From contig SJRY01000229.1 in assembly GCA_011319805.1 (NCBI GenBank), forward strand, positions 744,001 through 808,000: DNA of 64,000 nucleotides, in the 5' to 3' direction. The notes below the pieces were generated by a model. That model did no database searches, was not told where the DNA came from, and saw nothing but the letters and a program-made list of their open reading frames with translations. Numbering within the stretch: the stretch's first letter is position 1; each line of letters opens with the position of its first letter. Made by a program: the position numbers and the translations under genes. Of the stretch, positions 49,713-61,225 are shown piece by piece. Origin of the DNA: Macrocybe gigantea. Lineage: Eukaryota > Basidiomycota > Agaricomycetes > Agaricales > Callistosporiaceae.

Positions 49713-52391
49713 CTACAACTTTCCGAGGATTTTTGTTGTTCGCGTTCGGCCCCTTTCCTCTGCCTCAGAAGGCGCAACGAACGTGGCCTCTCGCGCTCTC
49801 AGCGCCCCACCCCGTCTCTCCTCAGCACCGTCTTCGGGGTGCACATCTCCATCTCCTTCCCCGCTCAGCCGCGCCTCAGTGTCCGAAAGGATAGAACAAT
49901 CCTGTTCAGCGCCGAATGGGGCGGCCCCCTTCAAGGGCGGTAGTCGGACAAAAGCAAGAAGCATGAATGAGATCACTACCGCAGCGGAAGAGACGAAGAA
50001 GATGGTTTTTGGACAGCTGGCTACTGTTTTGACATAGACAAGACCGTACACCGACGGTCCAATGATTTGTGAGCTGGTCTCAAGAATAAGCTTATCGGTA
50101 CGAACGGAAAAGAAAATCAAGGTTACCTCAGGGCCTGCACGACGCTCAGAGCGCCAAACAGTCTCCCCGTCTCCTTTCCGCCGCGGTTCGTATACAGCGC
50201 AAACGCGACGCTCTGAATGGCCGGACTGAAACCGGAACCCATCGCACCCAGCATGCTAGACACTGTAAACACGGACGGAGTAACGGCTGCTGCCGTCGCC
50301 GTGTATGATACAACATCGATGAAAAGCGATGCGCGTGCGAGGCCCAAGTCGAATGCAGGTGAGTGGAGTTCCTTCCTAATCGCTGGAGGCGGGGCAGACA
50401 CGCGCGATGGGGTTCGGTTGGACAAGAGAGGCTGCGTTTCGTCAGGTTCCAGCTCTGCTTCAGATGGCGTCCGGATGACCCTCGCCGGAAGTTCCATAAT
50501 GACGGGTTTTGGTTTAAGGAATTTGATGAGGACTGCACAACATTCAGATATCTAAGAATAAAGGGTCCTCGGAAAATGACATACAGGGAAGCAGCATGGT
50601 AAGGAAGGCAGCCCGGATGGCACCGATCGAACTCAGCCAATAGCCCAGCTAAAAGTAACTGGTTAAGGTTGGCGGTTGCCAGATCAAGACGACGTTTACC
50701 GTCTCCGATGTCCAGCCGAATATTGATGCGGCATATTGGAACTTGTAAGTATACGACCCCTAAGTTCAACATTAACATGGACATGTTGTCAACTCAAAAT
50801 GTGGTGACCAACCATGACGGAAACGGTAAACCCATAACTGGCGGCCGTCAACGCCAAACTCCAGTCACGCCTCTGTTTTTTCAGAGCATTGCCCCTGTGC
50901 TCCTCCATTGTCGGGAAGAAGACTCTCAACGGATTCAAGAAGGCAAAAATCTTGCTTAGGATGAAAGCAGTCCTCGCAATGATCAACGAACGGCCTGCGT
51001 GCACCGATATAGGAACTGGCTGAATGATTTCTTCGTCATACTTCTTGCGAGCATGTCTCATTTGCTTGTGCGTTAGCGATTCGGGCACGATAAAGCACAT
51101 GAGAAATAGATAGCAGATATTGATGGAAGCTGCTAGATAGTATGTCGAAATTGTGACGCCCGTGAAGCGGATGAGCAGACTGCCGAGAGTGGGCCCCAGT
51201 GCCATGCCCGTGAATAGCAAACCAAGATTGAGAGAGAAAATTCGGGATCTGAGGTGCGTCGATCAGAAAAATTACTTTTCGGCATGTCAGCAACCTTACC
51301 GCGTCTCCTCTGTCGTAGTGTCGGCCTGATACGCATGGATGGCAGCGGAACTGCCCGCCAAACCTAGAGAAAATTATTCCTACATGGTCGAGGGGAGATG
51401 TTTCACTGAACGAACCGCCTAAGGAGCCTTCGACAATAGGTCCAAGGAGTAAGAACCAATATCCGCCGGGCAACAGATGGAAGAATCGAGTGACGAAGAT
51501 GACGTTTATATTGGAGACAGCCCAACCAACTGCAGATATAGCTAAAACCCTAGTGCGGCCATACCTGTCTGATAGCTGTGTGAGAAGAGCAGATAATATT
51601 AGCAATTGAAACACGTGTATGCCTAGAACCAACGCACGGATCCCCACCAACCAGCCGTGAGGCAACTGAGTATTCCTGTGCATGTTGTGATAACTAGATG
51701 ACGACGAGTGTCGGTGTCGATGCAATGACCAGGTGGGTGAACAAGACGAGTCAAAAAAAATAATTCCGCGCCTATGACGTTGTCAATGATGACATCATAC
51801 CCACCTGCGCTCAGTTTGGCCACAGCCGCCTGCACAACAGGGTCGGACGCGCATACATTCGGTCCCCCAGCGTCGGTGGCATACAGCCCAGTGGAATATA
51901 GGAAGGGCCGTCCGAAGGACTGAAAGCCTGGACCCGCCTGCTTGAATATGTCTGGGCGATGCACGCTGCATGCCAGCATCGTGTATATCTCGATGCGTGG
52001 GGCAATTGTCGCTGACGTGGCGATAGCAGCAAAAGGCATGATGCACAGACACCTGCGAATCGAACGCAAAGACGTCGTCTCCATGTTACACTGAGAGAGC
52101 TCAAGTTACTGACCACCCTGCAGAAGGTCTCTTCCACCAAGGAAGCCGCTTTATGTCAGGTTCATTTTCTTCAAAGAGGTCAATGTCTTCAACCAATGTG
52201 CGCTCTGAACGTTCATATCCATGGCCGGGATGGACGAATTCGGTCAGCAATTCGGCTGCGTCTTCGCCAACGGGTCCATCGGGGAGAATAAGACTGTCAG
52301 GTTGGGGCACATATGGCACTTCACTCGTGTCTATCGGCGTCTGCTGTCGCGACAACCTGGGTCTCGTATGGGACGGGGTACTGGCGGGCAT
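49713..52391 (-). CDS. Major facilitator superfamily transporter
   Basis: Multi-exon membrane transporter with about 12 helices. It starts MPASTPSHTRPRLSRQQTPI at 52391, with an acidic cytoplasmic N-terminus (EENEPDIKRLPWWKRP). Helix 1 is around PFAAIATSATIAPRIEIYT. The loop 2-3 MFS signature is LSDRYGRTRVLAISAVGW. Helices 4-6 include FLLLGPIVEGSLGG and LLFTGMALGPTLGSLLIRFT, followed by YYLAASINICYLFLMCFIVP. A central loop (ESLTHKQMRHARKKYDEEII) precedes the C-terminal half: LALTAASYGFTVSVM, FQYAASIFGWTSETLGYWLS, SLFIDVVSYTATAAAVTPSV, MLGAMGSGFSPAIQSVAFAL and FVSSAAVVISFMLLAFVRLP. Nine or so GT-AG introns join without a frameshift. The substrate cannot be told. The sequence is closer to general drug/tetracycline-resistance-like fungal MFS proteins than to sugar porters. 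Confidence 0.85.
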
Positions 52392-52695
52392 GGTCTTCCT
52401 TGTCGTTCCACTCTTTTTTTTCCTTCGTTTCGCAGCGTGTTTCGCGGTGAGAGTAGGGTATCAAAAAGGAGAAAGTGAGAAGGGGTTCAGGTGGAGGAGA
52501 CGTCGGCAGCCGGCAGCCTCATTGCGAGCGCGCCAGAACCACTTATCTCTGGTCAGATTGTGGGGAAAGTTTCAGCTAAGATTTGGAATCACACACGCAC
52601 TATCAATAGTCTACGACAAATGTATATCACGTCAGACGTTATCACACGATCATGCAATACTTCCATCTTATCTACTTAGCATTCCGACGTCGAGC
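52392..52695. promoter_or_regulatory. Divergent promoter of MFS and GMF genes
   Basis: 304 bp between the two start codons, too short for another gene. No specific motif is claimed. Confidence 0.4.
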
Positions 52696-53284
52696 ATGGT
52701 CTGTCCGTTTCGCCACTCTTCTCTTGCGATTAGTATCATGAATATGCTTGGCTAGTCCGAAACTGTCGATATCCCTCAATCCCTCAAGGATTCTCTCCGC
52801 AAGTTCAGATTCGCGCGTCGCAACAATGGCAGCGCAGCCCTTGTCATCAAGATCGACAAGAAGGAACTCGTCATGAAGGAGGAAGAGCAGTATGACAACA
52901 TTAGCATAGATGAGCTCGCGGAGGGTGATCGATGGTTGCTTCTGCGTCCCACTTCCCATGGCTCATCGAATCTTTATACTACAGAGCTTCCAGAGAACTC
53001 GCCGCGATACGTCGTGCTCTCATACGAGCTTCATCACAAAGATGGTAGAAAGTCGTTCCCTCTAGTTCTAGTCAACTGGGCCCCAACAACGAGCGAGATT
53101 GGAATGCTGACGCTCCACGCCAGCGCTCTCCTCAATTTCCAAACGACAGTAGGCGGTCCCACTCTTTCACTTGAGCTTATTCCAACCTCCTGTCGTCTAG
53201 GCGGACGTGAGCAAAGTTATCGAGGTCCGCGATGGTCCAGAAGGCTTAACGAGAGAAGCCATCGACGCCAAATTGCTCTCATAG
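52696..53284 (+). CDS. Glia maturation factor (ADF/cofilin-fold Arp2/3 debrancher)
   Basis: A 139-residue ADF-H domain protein of the GMF family (yeast Aim7), which in other organisms disassembles Arp2/3 actin branches. Four exons: 52696-52698 (the ATG alone), 52756-52924, 52985-53148, 53201-53284; lengths sum to 420 nt in frame. Sequence landmarks are SETVDIPQSLKDSLRKFRFA, NGSAALVIKIDKKELVMKEE, ENSPRYVVLSYELHHKDGRK, SFPLVLVNWAPTTSEIGMLT, LHASALLNFQTT and ADVSKVIEVRDGPEGLTREA, ending LLS. The YxxxHxDGRxSxPL pattern and the KVxEVRD C-terminus distinguish GMF from cofilin. The start-codon-only first exon was chosen because ATG/GTCTGT is the nearest donor that puts SETVDIP in frame. Confidence 0.9.
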
Positions 53285-53583
53285 TACGTCGACATTCTGT
53301 CCATTTCGGTGTCGTGTGATATCTGCTGCCCGATATCGATATACCATTTCCTCTGCTTTGTGCTGAATGTTCTATAATAATAATCACTGGATTACGGCTA
53401 TTGAATTTGCCAGTTCGCAACGCCTTCAAGATTCGTTACGCAGCGGCACCAGCGTTGTCACATGATTCAGAGCTCACAATCCCTAGTCAATGATCCCTGC
53501 AGCTGATAGTGATGACAGCGTGGAAGAGATGGTAACAATACTTCATTCCCACAGTCCATTATCCCCTCAGAAGCCGACATTTG

Positions 53584-55975
53584 ATGGCAAACCCTACGCC
53601 TCTACTTGACGATGCCAGGTTAAAGAAATCAGACGCTCTGAGAAACCTTACCGAAAGCGAAAAGGTGTATGTGGATCTGCTGGCCAGTGTGGCGAATCTC
53701 GGTGTAAGCTTCGAGTACTTGTCTCTGAACCACGTTCTCCTTATGGCCCTGGAAGAAATTCGTTGGCCCATGGTCTCCGTTCGAGGCCCCTCCGGAGCTG
53801 GACACCATGTTCAGAAACATCGAAGCAGTATACAAAGCCAATCGAGCTTTTTATGAGGCGAGGCATATCCTTTTCGTCGCAACGACAACGTCTGATGACT
53901 TGATTTGCAGCGACTCCGAGGGCTAGGTCCCGACCAACCATCCTCGCTTATGGTGGCTAGTCTGGCGATGCTGTGTGTCAGTCCACAGTATTCACAGCTC
54001 GTCTGCCGGTGCCCTCATCATACTTCTTAGGTCACTGAATTACACACACGTCCCTTACACTTCTTATTGCTCAGATTATTATTGCGATTTTGACACATTG
54101 GCATTCGTCTAGTCCAATCTTCAACTTTCTGAAATCTTCACAGCCTTCACCTCCTGGAATTCGCCTCCTTCCTCCACTAGCTCTCTAACTGAATCTGACA
54201 ACACGCATTGGACGCTGGATAGATTCTTCCTGCTTCCGAAACAGCGACTGGAATATTACAAGGAGCTATACAGCCAGGTGCTGAAGAACACAAGACCAGG
54301 GAGCAGCGAATATTTGTCGTTGGCGAATGCTGTCAGAACGTTGGATACGCTGCTGGACACCTTCCAGACTCGCGCATCAAGACAAGTCGGTGCTGCCCTA
54401 GCTCACGGAATGTTCCCAGTACGGTAAGTTAGCGCTTCGAGCGACGCTGAGGCTCAATATGTCGCCTTGAACGTCTACTCAGAGAGATTCCTCCTTCCAT
54501 GCCATCCGGTAGCCGTATTACAAGCGCTACCGCTTTCACGGAGGTCTCAGACCCTACAATATCCAAAGTCAAGGACATCCTAAGGGACCAGAACAAGTAT
54601 GGAAGCTCCTTTCAATGCAGCGGCCCGAGGCGCACCGTATGTTCGCCTTACTACAATTTGTATGTCTAAGATTCTGATTCTCCATGCTTTGCACTGATTC
54701 GTCGCATAGGTCCTTGGTACCGGCCAGTTGGAAACTCAGATGCGCAGCAATCTTATAGCCATGCAAAAGCTCGCGCAGAGAAATGATCTCTTCCTTCCGT
54801 ATCTCGAACTGCCCCGTTCCTCCATTCAACTGGAATCTAATCCGGTCGCGGCCGCAGGTTTCGCCGACATATATCGTGGTCGAATGTCTAGGTTGTCCAT
54901 CTCTGTCAAGGTGATCAGGGTGCATCAAACATCTCAGGTTGACTACGTAATGAAGGTAGGCATAGTTATTCGCCTGGTGGTAACTTCACGATAACCTTTA
55001 CTCTTGGCTGCAGAAATTTTGGAAAGAGACGGTCCTATGGAGTCAAGTGTCGCATGAGAATCTTTTGCCAATGTACGGTCTGTATCGCTTCCAGAGCCGG
55101 CTGGGGTTTGTGTCGCCGTGGATGGAAAATGGCAACATAAACGATTATTTGAAAGCTAAACCCAGCGCAAATCGACGACTGCTTGTGAGTCCTTTCGTTC
55201 ATCCTAGGAGCAACCCACTGTTTGATGACAGTTATGCCAGGCTGCTGACGTAGCGAATGGTCTGTCGTATCTCCATTCACTCAATATCGTATACGGAGAC
55301 CTTAAAGGAGTGAGTTCCTTGTCTTCAATTGCTCATAGCATTCTGTTGATGCCAGGAAGGCCAACATTGTGGTGACACCGGTCGGCACGGCCTGCATCGC
55401 CGACTTTGGGCTTTCGTCCGTCCGCGACTCAAATGTCTTGAAATGGGCTTCTCAATCGTCACACGTTTCTCCCGGAGGAACCTTGCCGTGGCAAGCCCCT
55501 GAGCTGTTGCGCGGCGACGAGGTCATGCCAAACAGCAAACCGAGCGATGTCTACGCCTGGGCGTGCGTGCTCTATGAAGTAAGAGTGTCGTTCCACATTC
55601 GCCCTGCGTTTGACTCCTGCCACACAGACATTCACGGGAGAGTTACCTTTCTTCGAATGCAGCCGCGATAGCGTGGTGATGTTGAAGGTATTAGGAGGCG
55701 AACGGCCGTCGCGACCTCTGCCCGTGAGCATGCCATGGACGGAGTGGGGACTGACCGAGGCAATCTGGTCGTTGATGCACGAGTGCTGGAGGGCAACTCC
55801 CGCGGGACGCCCTACCATTCAGAACGCGAAGGCTAGGCTTCCCGTGGACGAACGCCAGCTCCGACAGTGCGTGAAACGAGTCAGACGGAACAACTTGTTT
55901 TCTCGGCGTGCCTACAGTCCAGGGGTTCGAGATCTTGAGATGCTGGACCGATTGCTTACTGAGCACAGCCGTTGA
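53584..55975 (+). CDS. RhoGEF-like domain fused to TKL-type protein kinase (frame interruptions)
   Basis: The N-terminal part resembles a Dbl-homology domain: DALRNLTESEKVYVDLLASV, FEAPPELDTMFRNIEAVYKA and, after introns, HVPYTSYCSDYYCDFDTLAF, LDRFFLLPKQRLEYYKELYS. The C-terminal part is a kinase: loop AAGFADIYRGRM, VAIK-like Lys in SVKVIR, SPWMENGNI hinge, catalytic loop YGDLKGANIVV (the usual His is Tyr), ADFGLSSV, WQAPELL and DVYAWACVLYE, with the end RRAYSPGVRDLEMLDRLLTE. Introns are mostly GT-AG; 53868-53910 needs a GC donor (GAG/GCGAGG). Two breaks are seen: an in-frame TAG at 54110-54112 where relatives suggest Gln, and a one-base loss at about 54599-54602 (KY/GKLLSM). The exact start is uncertain; an upstream ATG near 53490 is possible. 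It is a close paralogue of the gene at 58.4 kb. Confidence 0.72.
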
Positions 55976-56188
55976 TATTGACCTCAACCACATTTTTGTT
56001 GACGTCTTTCACTGGGTTTTGTTTCGTGATGACTTTGCATGATGCCGTGTATTGCCTGCGTTGAACTTTTTTTGCACCACCAAATCGGTTGGTTTTTGTG
56101 ATCATGAACTTAGTCGCCATCACACATATAGTTGCGGTGTGTCATTACCGACTGGGAACAATGCACTACACCACTACGCATGAATCGA

Positions 56189-57772
56189 TCACCCATTGGC
56201 ATTGTCGTATGAGTTCATAATCCCAACGAGGATCCAACAGTTTGCGATAAAGTAGATCATGCTCCTGACCCAGAGCCCAAAAAACACGTCCTCACCCAGA
56301 AACTCGAGCTTGTATGCCTCGCTGAGCCAAAGAGCCTGCGTTCCGATCCACGTTCCCAGGTATGCCAAAGCCTTTGCCGTTGAGAGATGCAGGCGTGGAA
56401 GCAGAAGCGGAAAAAGGAGGAGATACCACAAGAAATACTATCATGCGCAACTATGAGAACGCAGGAAAGACTTGTTGCAGATGTTTCACGCACCTGGGAT
56501 GTGCAGACTTTGTTGAACAGCACAAACGCGTAAGTTTGGATAAACCATGCAAATACGAGGTGTTCTTTTCGTCGTCCGAAAAGGAGGCCCGCAGTGAGGA
56601 CCAGTGTCATCTGAGGAACGAAACTGATTAATGGAGAGCGGACAATATGACTCCACGATGAGATCGGAACGTTTGCATCACCGGTTGCGGAAGGATAAGT
56701 GAGGTAGGTGAGATAGAAGTACGGCGAGAAGTTGTGTCTGTGATCGAGCCTGTGTAGGTGGTACAGATACGATTCGTAGATAAACGGGTAGCCCCAGCTG
56801 TTTTTTTTTTTGCGATCGAGTCAGTTAAAACTATAATCGAGATGGCGTGAGGTTGACGGTTGACGTACATGAGATAGCAACCGAAAGTCAACAGCAAGAA
56901 TGTGCTAGCACTAAGGGCGATGAACCTGATACCGCGCCGCGCACACACAAGCTTGACTAGATTTCCGATAAGACCTTGACCTCGCTGCGCCGGGCCGCCA
57001 GCGACAATGCCCAAACACGCCACCCCGTAGATAACAGGGTATATTTTCCAATGCGTGCTAAGCCCTAGAAACATGGCCGCAGCGTCCCATCTGCTCTTGA
57101 GTGCAGCATACAACGCGGAGAGCACGAAGAGCGAAAGCACGGACTCAGACGAGCCGCGGGTTGAGATCGAGAAGACCATCGGGTTGAGGAGGTGCAACGC
57201 GCTGTAGAACGTGGCGAGGCATTCGTTCTCCTTCTCAATCGCATCAGCGGACGTGAATTGCTCTTTGGTCCTAGTGACCGAAGGACGGCGGATGGAAGGA
57301 AGTATCTCGGAAAGGAGAAGCTTGTAGATGAGAATCCCATTAACAAGATCGCATAACGCGAAGAGGTATTTTCCAAATGAAGGGTGTAGCCATTCATTTG
57401 GCGTCAACAACAGAGCCAGGAGGGGCGTGTACCGATATGTTGCGCGCATGTATGGGCTAGACAACCACAGTTGAGTCCACAGTTGGCTATTGCGCATGAT
57501 CAAAAGACTGGACTCACTCACTCTCCCAGATGAAACCTTATGCCCACTGCATCCTCAAGAATACCCTGTGCATGATTTGCGTCTCCGGGCCCAGGATGAA
57601 TCAGAAACCGGGCTGCGTCTGAGAAGACGCGGTAATCGACGTCTGTATACTTGACTAAGGAACGCTTATCGTGCCATTCGCTGTACAGAATAAGTGACAC
57701 GCGCAGAATGGCCGAGAAGAGTAGAATAGTGGGAAAGGAAGGTAAGGACCGGTGTAGAGTCCGTGGCTTCAT
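56189..57772 (-). CDS. GPI14: GPI mannosyltransferase 1 (PIG-M)
   Basis: ER enzyme adding the first mannose from dolichol-phosphate-mannose to GPI precursors (GT50 family). The start at 57772 gives MKPRTLHRSLPSFPTILLFS and the first helix. The catalytic DxD motif is in VKYTDVDYRVFSDAARFL. Then RATYRYTPLLALLLTPNEWL, HPSFGKYLFALCDLVNGILI, STRGSSESVLSLFVLSALYA, STHWKIYPVIYG, WGYPFIYESYLYHLHRLDHR, HNFSPYFYLTY, LFNKVCTSQ joined to YFLWYLLLFPLLLPRLHLST and a final helix before the stop at 56189. Four exons, three introns; all donors are GT. The acceptor near 56810 follows a run of eleven or twelve A instead of a pyrimidine tract. No frameshift. The small secreted GPI-type proteins of this window are potential clients. 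Confidence 0.93.
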
Positions 57773-58413
57773 TGCATTGCGGTTGTGGGGGATACGTAGA
57801 CGGATCTATGATTATGTAATCAGCATGGGCGTTGAGTTCAGCCCGACTGCGTTTTTTTTTCCTTTGCGCCAACATGAAATCGATCTTATTCGCCTGAAAA
57901 CATACATTGAGGGCATCACAATAGTTTGAAGAGGTTAAACTACTCTACGAGGTACAGCGTAAAATATAGAACACAGCATCGCCCTGGCGCTTCTTTGACA
58001 GGCCGGCGTCCAGTCATGTAGGAAAGGTCTGACACTTGCGTCGCCATCGACAAAAGCGAAGCAAGCTCTTATACCTGGCCATACATCTTTCTGCGCTTGA
58101 ACCTGAATCACCACGGCCTCCGTGCGGGATGTCAAGGACGGGTACTGTCTATGAGGTTGCGACAGAGAAAAGGAGGACCAGAAAAAAAAACACGTTTTAT
58201 GCACGCGGCCATGTTTGGGCTTATTTGTGACGACCCAGCTTTTAGACGTAGCTCAGTTGTATTGTACCCTGGATGCAGTGCGCTGGGTGGCTATATATTC
58301 CGCTGACAGCTTCAATGGGGCGGTCAAACACCTCCCACATTATTGTTACTACACTAAGGAGCGACGTCCCTTCCAAAACTCCTAGAACGCCATATCCCTA
58401 ATCGCCACGTTCT
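57773..58413. promoter_or_regulatory. Divergent intergenic region
   Basis: 641 bp between the PIG-M and second-kinase start codons. It should contain both promoters. No gene is seen. Confidence 0.4.
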
Positions 58414-60992
58414 ATGGGACATCCCGGCCGAGATGCTGCCAGGGCGTTTCACGGTCAGGACAACTTCAATCGCCTCGAAATAGACTCCGGGGCAGGAAAC
58501 ATCGATAATGCCTCTCATAAAGCTGTATACGATTACGATCGCCGATCGCCATTTCCTGAGCAATCGGAAGCTCACCACTCTGCCATACCTGTTGAGGACC
58601 AGCTGCCCACGGATCATCCCCTAGCGGTAGCCCAATATGCTCATTCAAGAACTATCTCCTGGATTCAGGAGCATCTCGTTGGCAGATTTCAATACTCTAA
58701 TCCCTTTGCGCTAGACGAAGGACTCAGCCCTATGTACGTTAACACATCACGCACTATGACGCGGGGCAGCTCTCAGTCCTGGCAACCTGCAAAGGCTGCG
58801 ATGCTGTCCAAACATACCGGCTTCCTAAAAAGCACAGCTTGGTACCGGTTAGGAAGTACGAGAGAGGAGGGGTTACCATCTCAGCGACCCACCCACATTG
58901 TGTCGCCACCTTCAGAGTATGTTATGATTTCCCCGGCCATCTCCGCCCCTCCTATCGCAGTCAGTTCTGGGAAGAAGTCTGGCTTTGATGCTCTATGGGA
59001 CAAGTTCAGGCGGAAGTCCGAGCCTCCGAATGCACCGCTGAAGGAAGTTTATGTTAGAGATTCTGCCTCGGACCTCGATAGTGAAGGCGATAATGTGGAC
59101 AGGACGACTCGTTGGGTTGGAAAGCAATTTGGTATCAATCCTCATTCACCACTTCCTCCACCTGAACGTCACAGTTGGTCGGATGTCAATACTTCCAGCT
59201 CCGTCTCAAGTAGAGACACAGGGCGCAAAATCAGGGGACCGAATGATAAAAGTGCAGCACCAGTCGTACGTTTCGAACTGCCAAAAAATGCGCGTGTTCC
59301 AGCAAGTGACACGTCCGTTGCGTCTGAATTTTCGCAAAGTGCCAATCGGTCTAGCACAGATCCTGAAGACAACGTACGCCATCACTCTCCAACAGTGACG
59401 CTCATCAGGAGAAACAGTAGTCGTCCCTTACCTCCCCTTCCATCGGAGGGTCACTACCACCCTCTAACATTTACGACACCTCCGTCAAATATGCGGAAAA
59501 GCGGCCGTACTTCCCCCGCCAGCACGTCGGCATCTTCTGCTCGCGTTGTATCCAAGGTCAAAGACATCCTAATAGATCGCAACAAGTACAAAAGGCTTAT
59601 TGCGATGAAAGGGCCAGATGTTATCCGGATATTCGCCCTACTTCAATTTGTATGTTTGTTTGGCACGTGCGCATTTCTTTTTCGCGCTTTAACTCAAACG
59701 CCAACAGGCTTTCGAGGTTGACACACTGGAGGCCAAGACGCGTTGCAGTCTCCTCGTGGCTATGCAAAAGCTCGCCCAAAGCACAGACCTTTTTCCTTCG
59801 CATTTTGAAATGCCCGACTCGGCAATTCAACTGGGTGGTGAACCTGTCGCAGCTGGAGGATTCGCCGACATATATCGCGGTCGCATGTCTGATGAGGATG
59901 TTTCCGTTAAGATGATCCGCCTCTATAAAACATCTCAGGTTAATTACCTGATGAAGGTCAGTTCTTGTCTTCATGATATAGCTGCATAGACTGATGACGA
60001 CGATTTGTTAATATTTGAATGCAGAAATTTTGGAAAGAAGCAATTTTATGGAGTCAAGTGTCGCATTCGAACCTCCTGCCCATGTATGGGTTGTACCGTT
60101 TTCGCGGACGTGTGGCCGTCGTGTCCCCATGGATGGAACATGGTAATATAAGCGAGTATCTGGAACAAAATACGGCCGCAGCAGATCGGCAGCTCCTTGT
60201 GCGTGGTTTCTTTCGTCCCCAAGAAGTCATTCCTGAATGTCAAAGCAGGCTGCCGACGTCGCAAATGGCTTGTCGTATTTGCATTCACTCGATATCGTGC
60301 ATGGTGATCTCAAAGGCGTGAGTTATGGAAAGCTCTTGGCCTTATCGACGAACTGTTGACCCACAATAGGCCAACATCCTGGTCACGCCTGCTGGAACCG
60401 CTTGCATCACCGATTTTGGCCTTTCATCAGTCTCTGATTCAAAAATCCTGAAATGGACGTCCCAGTCCTCGCGTGTCTCGTCCGGTGGCACACTACGATG
60501 GCAAGCTCCTGAATTGTGCTACGTCGATGGTGACGAGGTCGTTCCGAACAGCAAGGCGAGCGACGTCTATGCTTGGGCTTGCGTGTGCTATGAGGTGAGA
60601 ACGCCACTCCGTCCGACGCGCATCCACTGGATCTGACGAATGCTACCGCTGTCAAGATATTCACAGGGAATATCCCCTTCTTTGAGTATAGTCGAGACAG
60701 TGCTGTGCTGTTGAGGATATTGGCCGGCGAGCGCCCTTCGCGGCCCCCATCGTCAAGCCCGGCGTGGACAGCTTACAAGCTGACGGAAGACATCTGGAAG
60801 CTGATGCAGAAATGTTGGGAGAAGAATCCTGAAAGGCGTCCCTCGATACAAGATGCCCGGTCTGGGCTGCATGTGGACGAAGATCAGATGCGAAAGCGCG
60901 CTGATTCCGTCAAGTGGAATCCGCCTTCACGACGGCGCCCTTATAACCCGGAGGAACGCGATCTCGAAGTGTTGGACCATATTCTGACCTAG
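58414..60992 (+). CDS. TKL-type protein kinase with long disordered N-terminus
   Basis: Exon 1 is one open frame of about 410 codons starting MGHPGRDAARAFHGQDN at 58414. It is Ser/Pro-rich and not obviously homologous to the RhoGEF-like part of its neighbour, apart from the junction SKVKDILIDRNKYKRLIAMK and IRIFALLQF. After an intron (acceptor CAACAG near 59708) the kinase follows: LGGEPVAAGGFADIYRGRM, SVKMIRLYKTSQVNYLMK, FWKEAILWSQVSHSNLLPMY, VVSPWMEHGNISEYL, ADVANGLSYLHSLDIVHGDL with HGDLKGANILV, ITDFGLSSVSDSK, GGTLRWQAPELCYV, DVYAWACVCYE, GNIPFFEYSRDSAV and RPSIQDARSG, ending DLEVLDHILT. Catalytic Lys, HGD and DFG are all present, so it is likely active. All introns are GT-AG and no frameshift is seen. 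The substrate is unknown. Confidence 0.85.
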
Positions 60993-61225
60993 GGCTATCA
61001 TCGGATTTTCGAAACCTCGCCGTTGTCCTTGACTGTCGCTTTCCGACTCCTCTTTCTCAACTTAGCTGCTTACGGACTGGTGGATGGCTTGATTCATCAA
61101 AATATGAAACCATCCCCATTGAAGTCAGGCAATGACGTTGATGTTATTGCAATTTTGGACGCAAGAGAGTACAGTCGGGTAGAGCTAACCTAGCCCCGCT
61201 GCTTCAGTGCGAAACTGCCCAGGAC

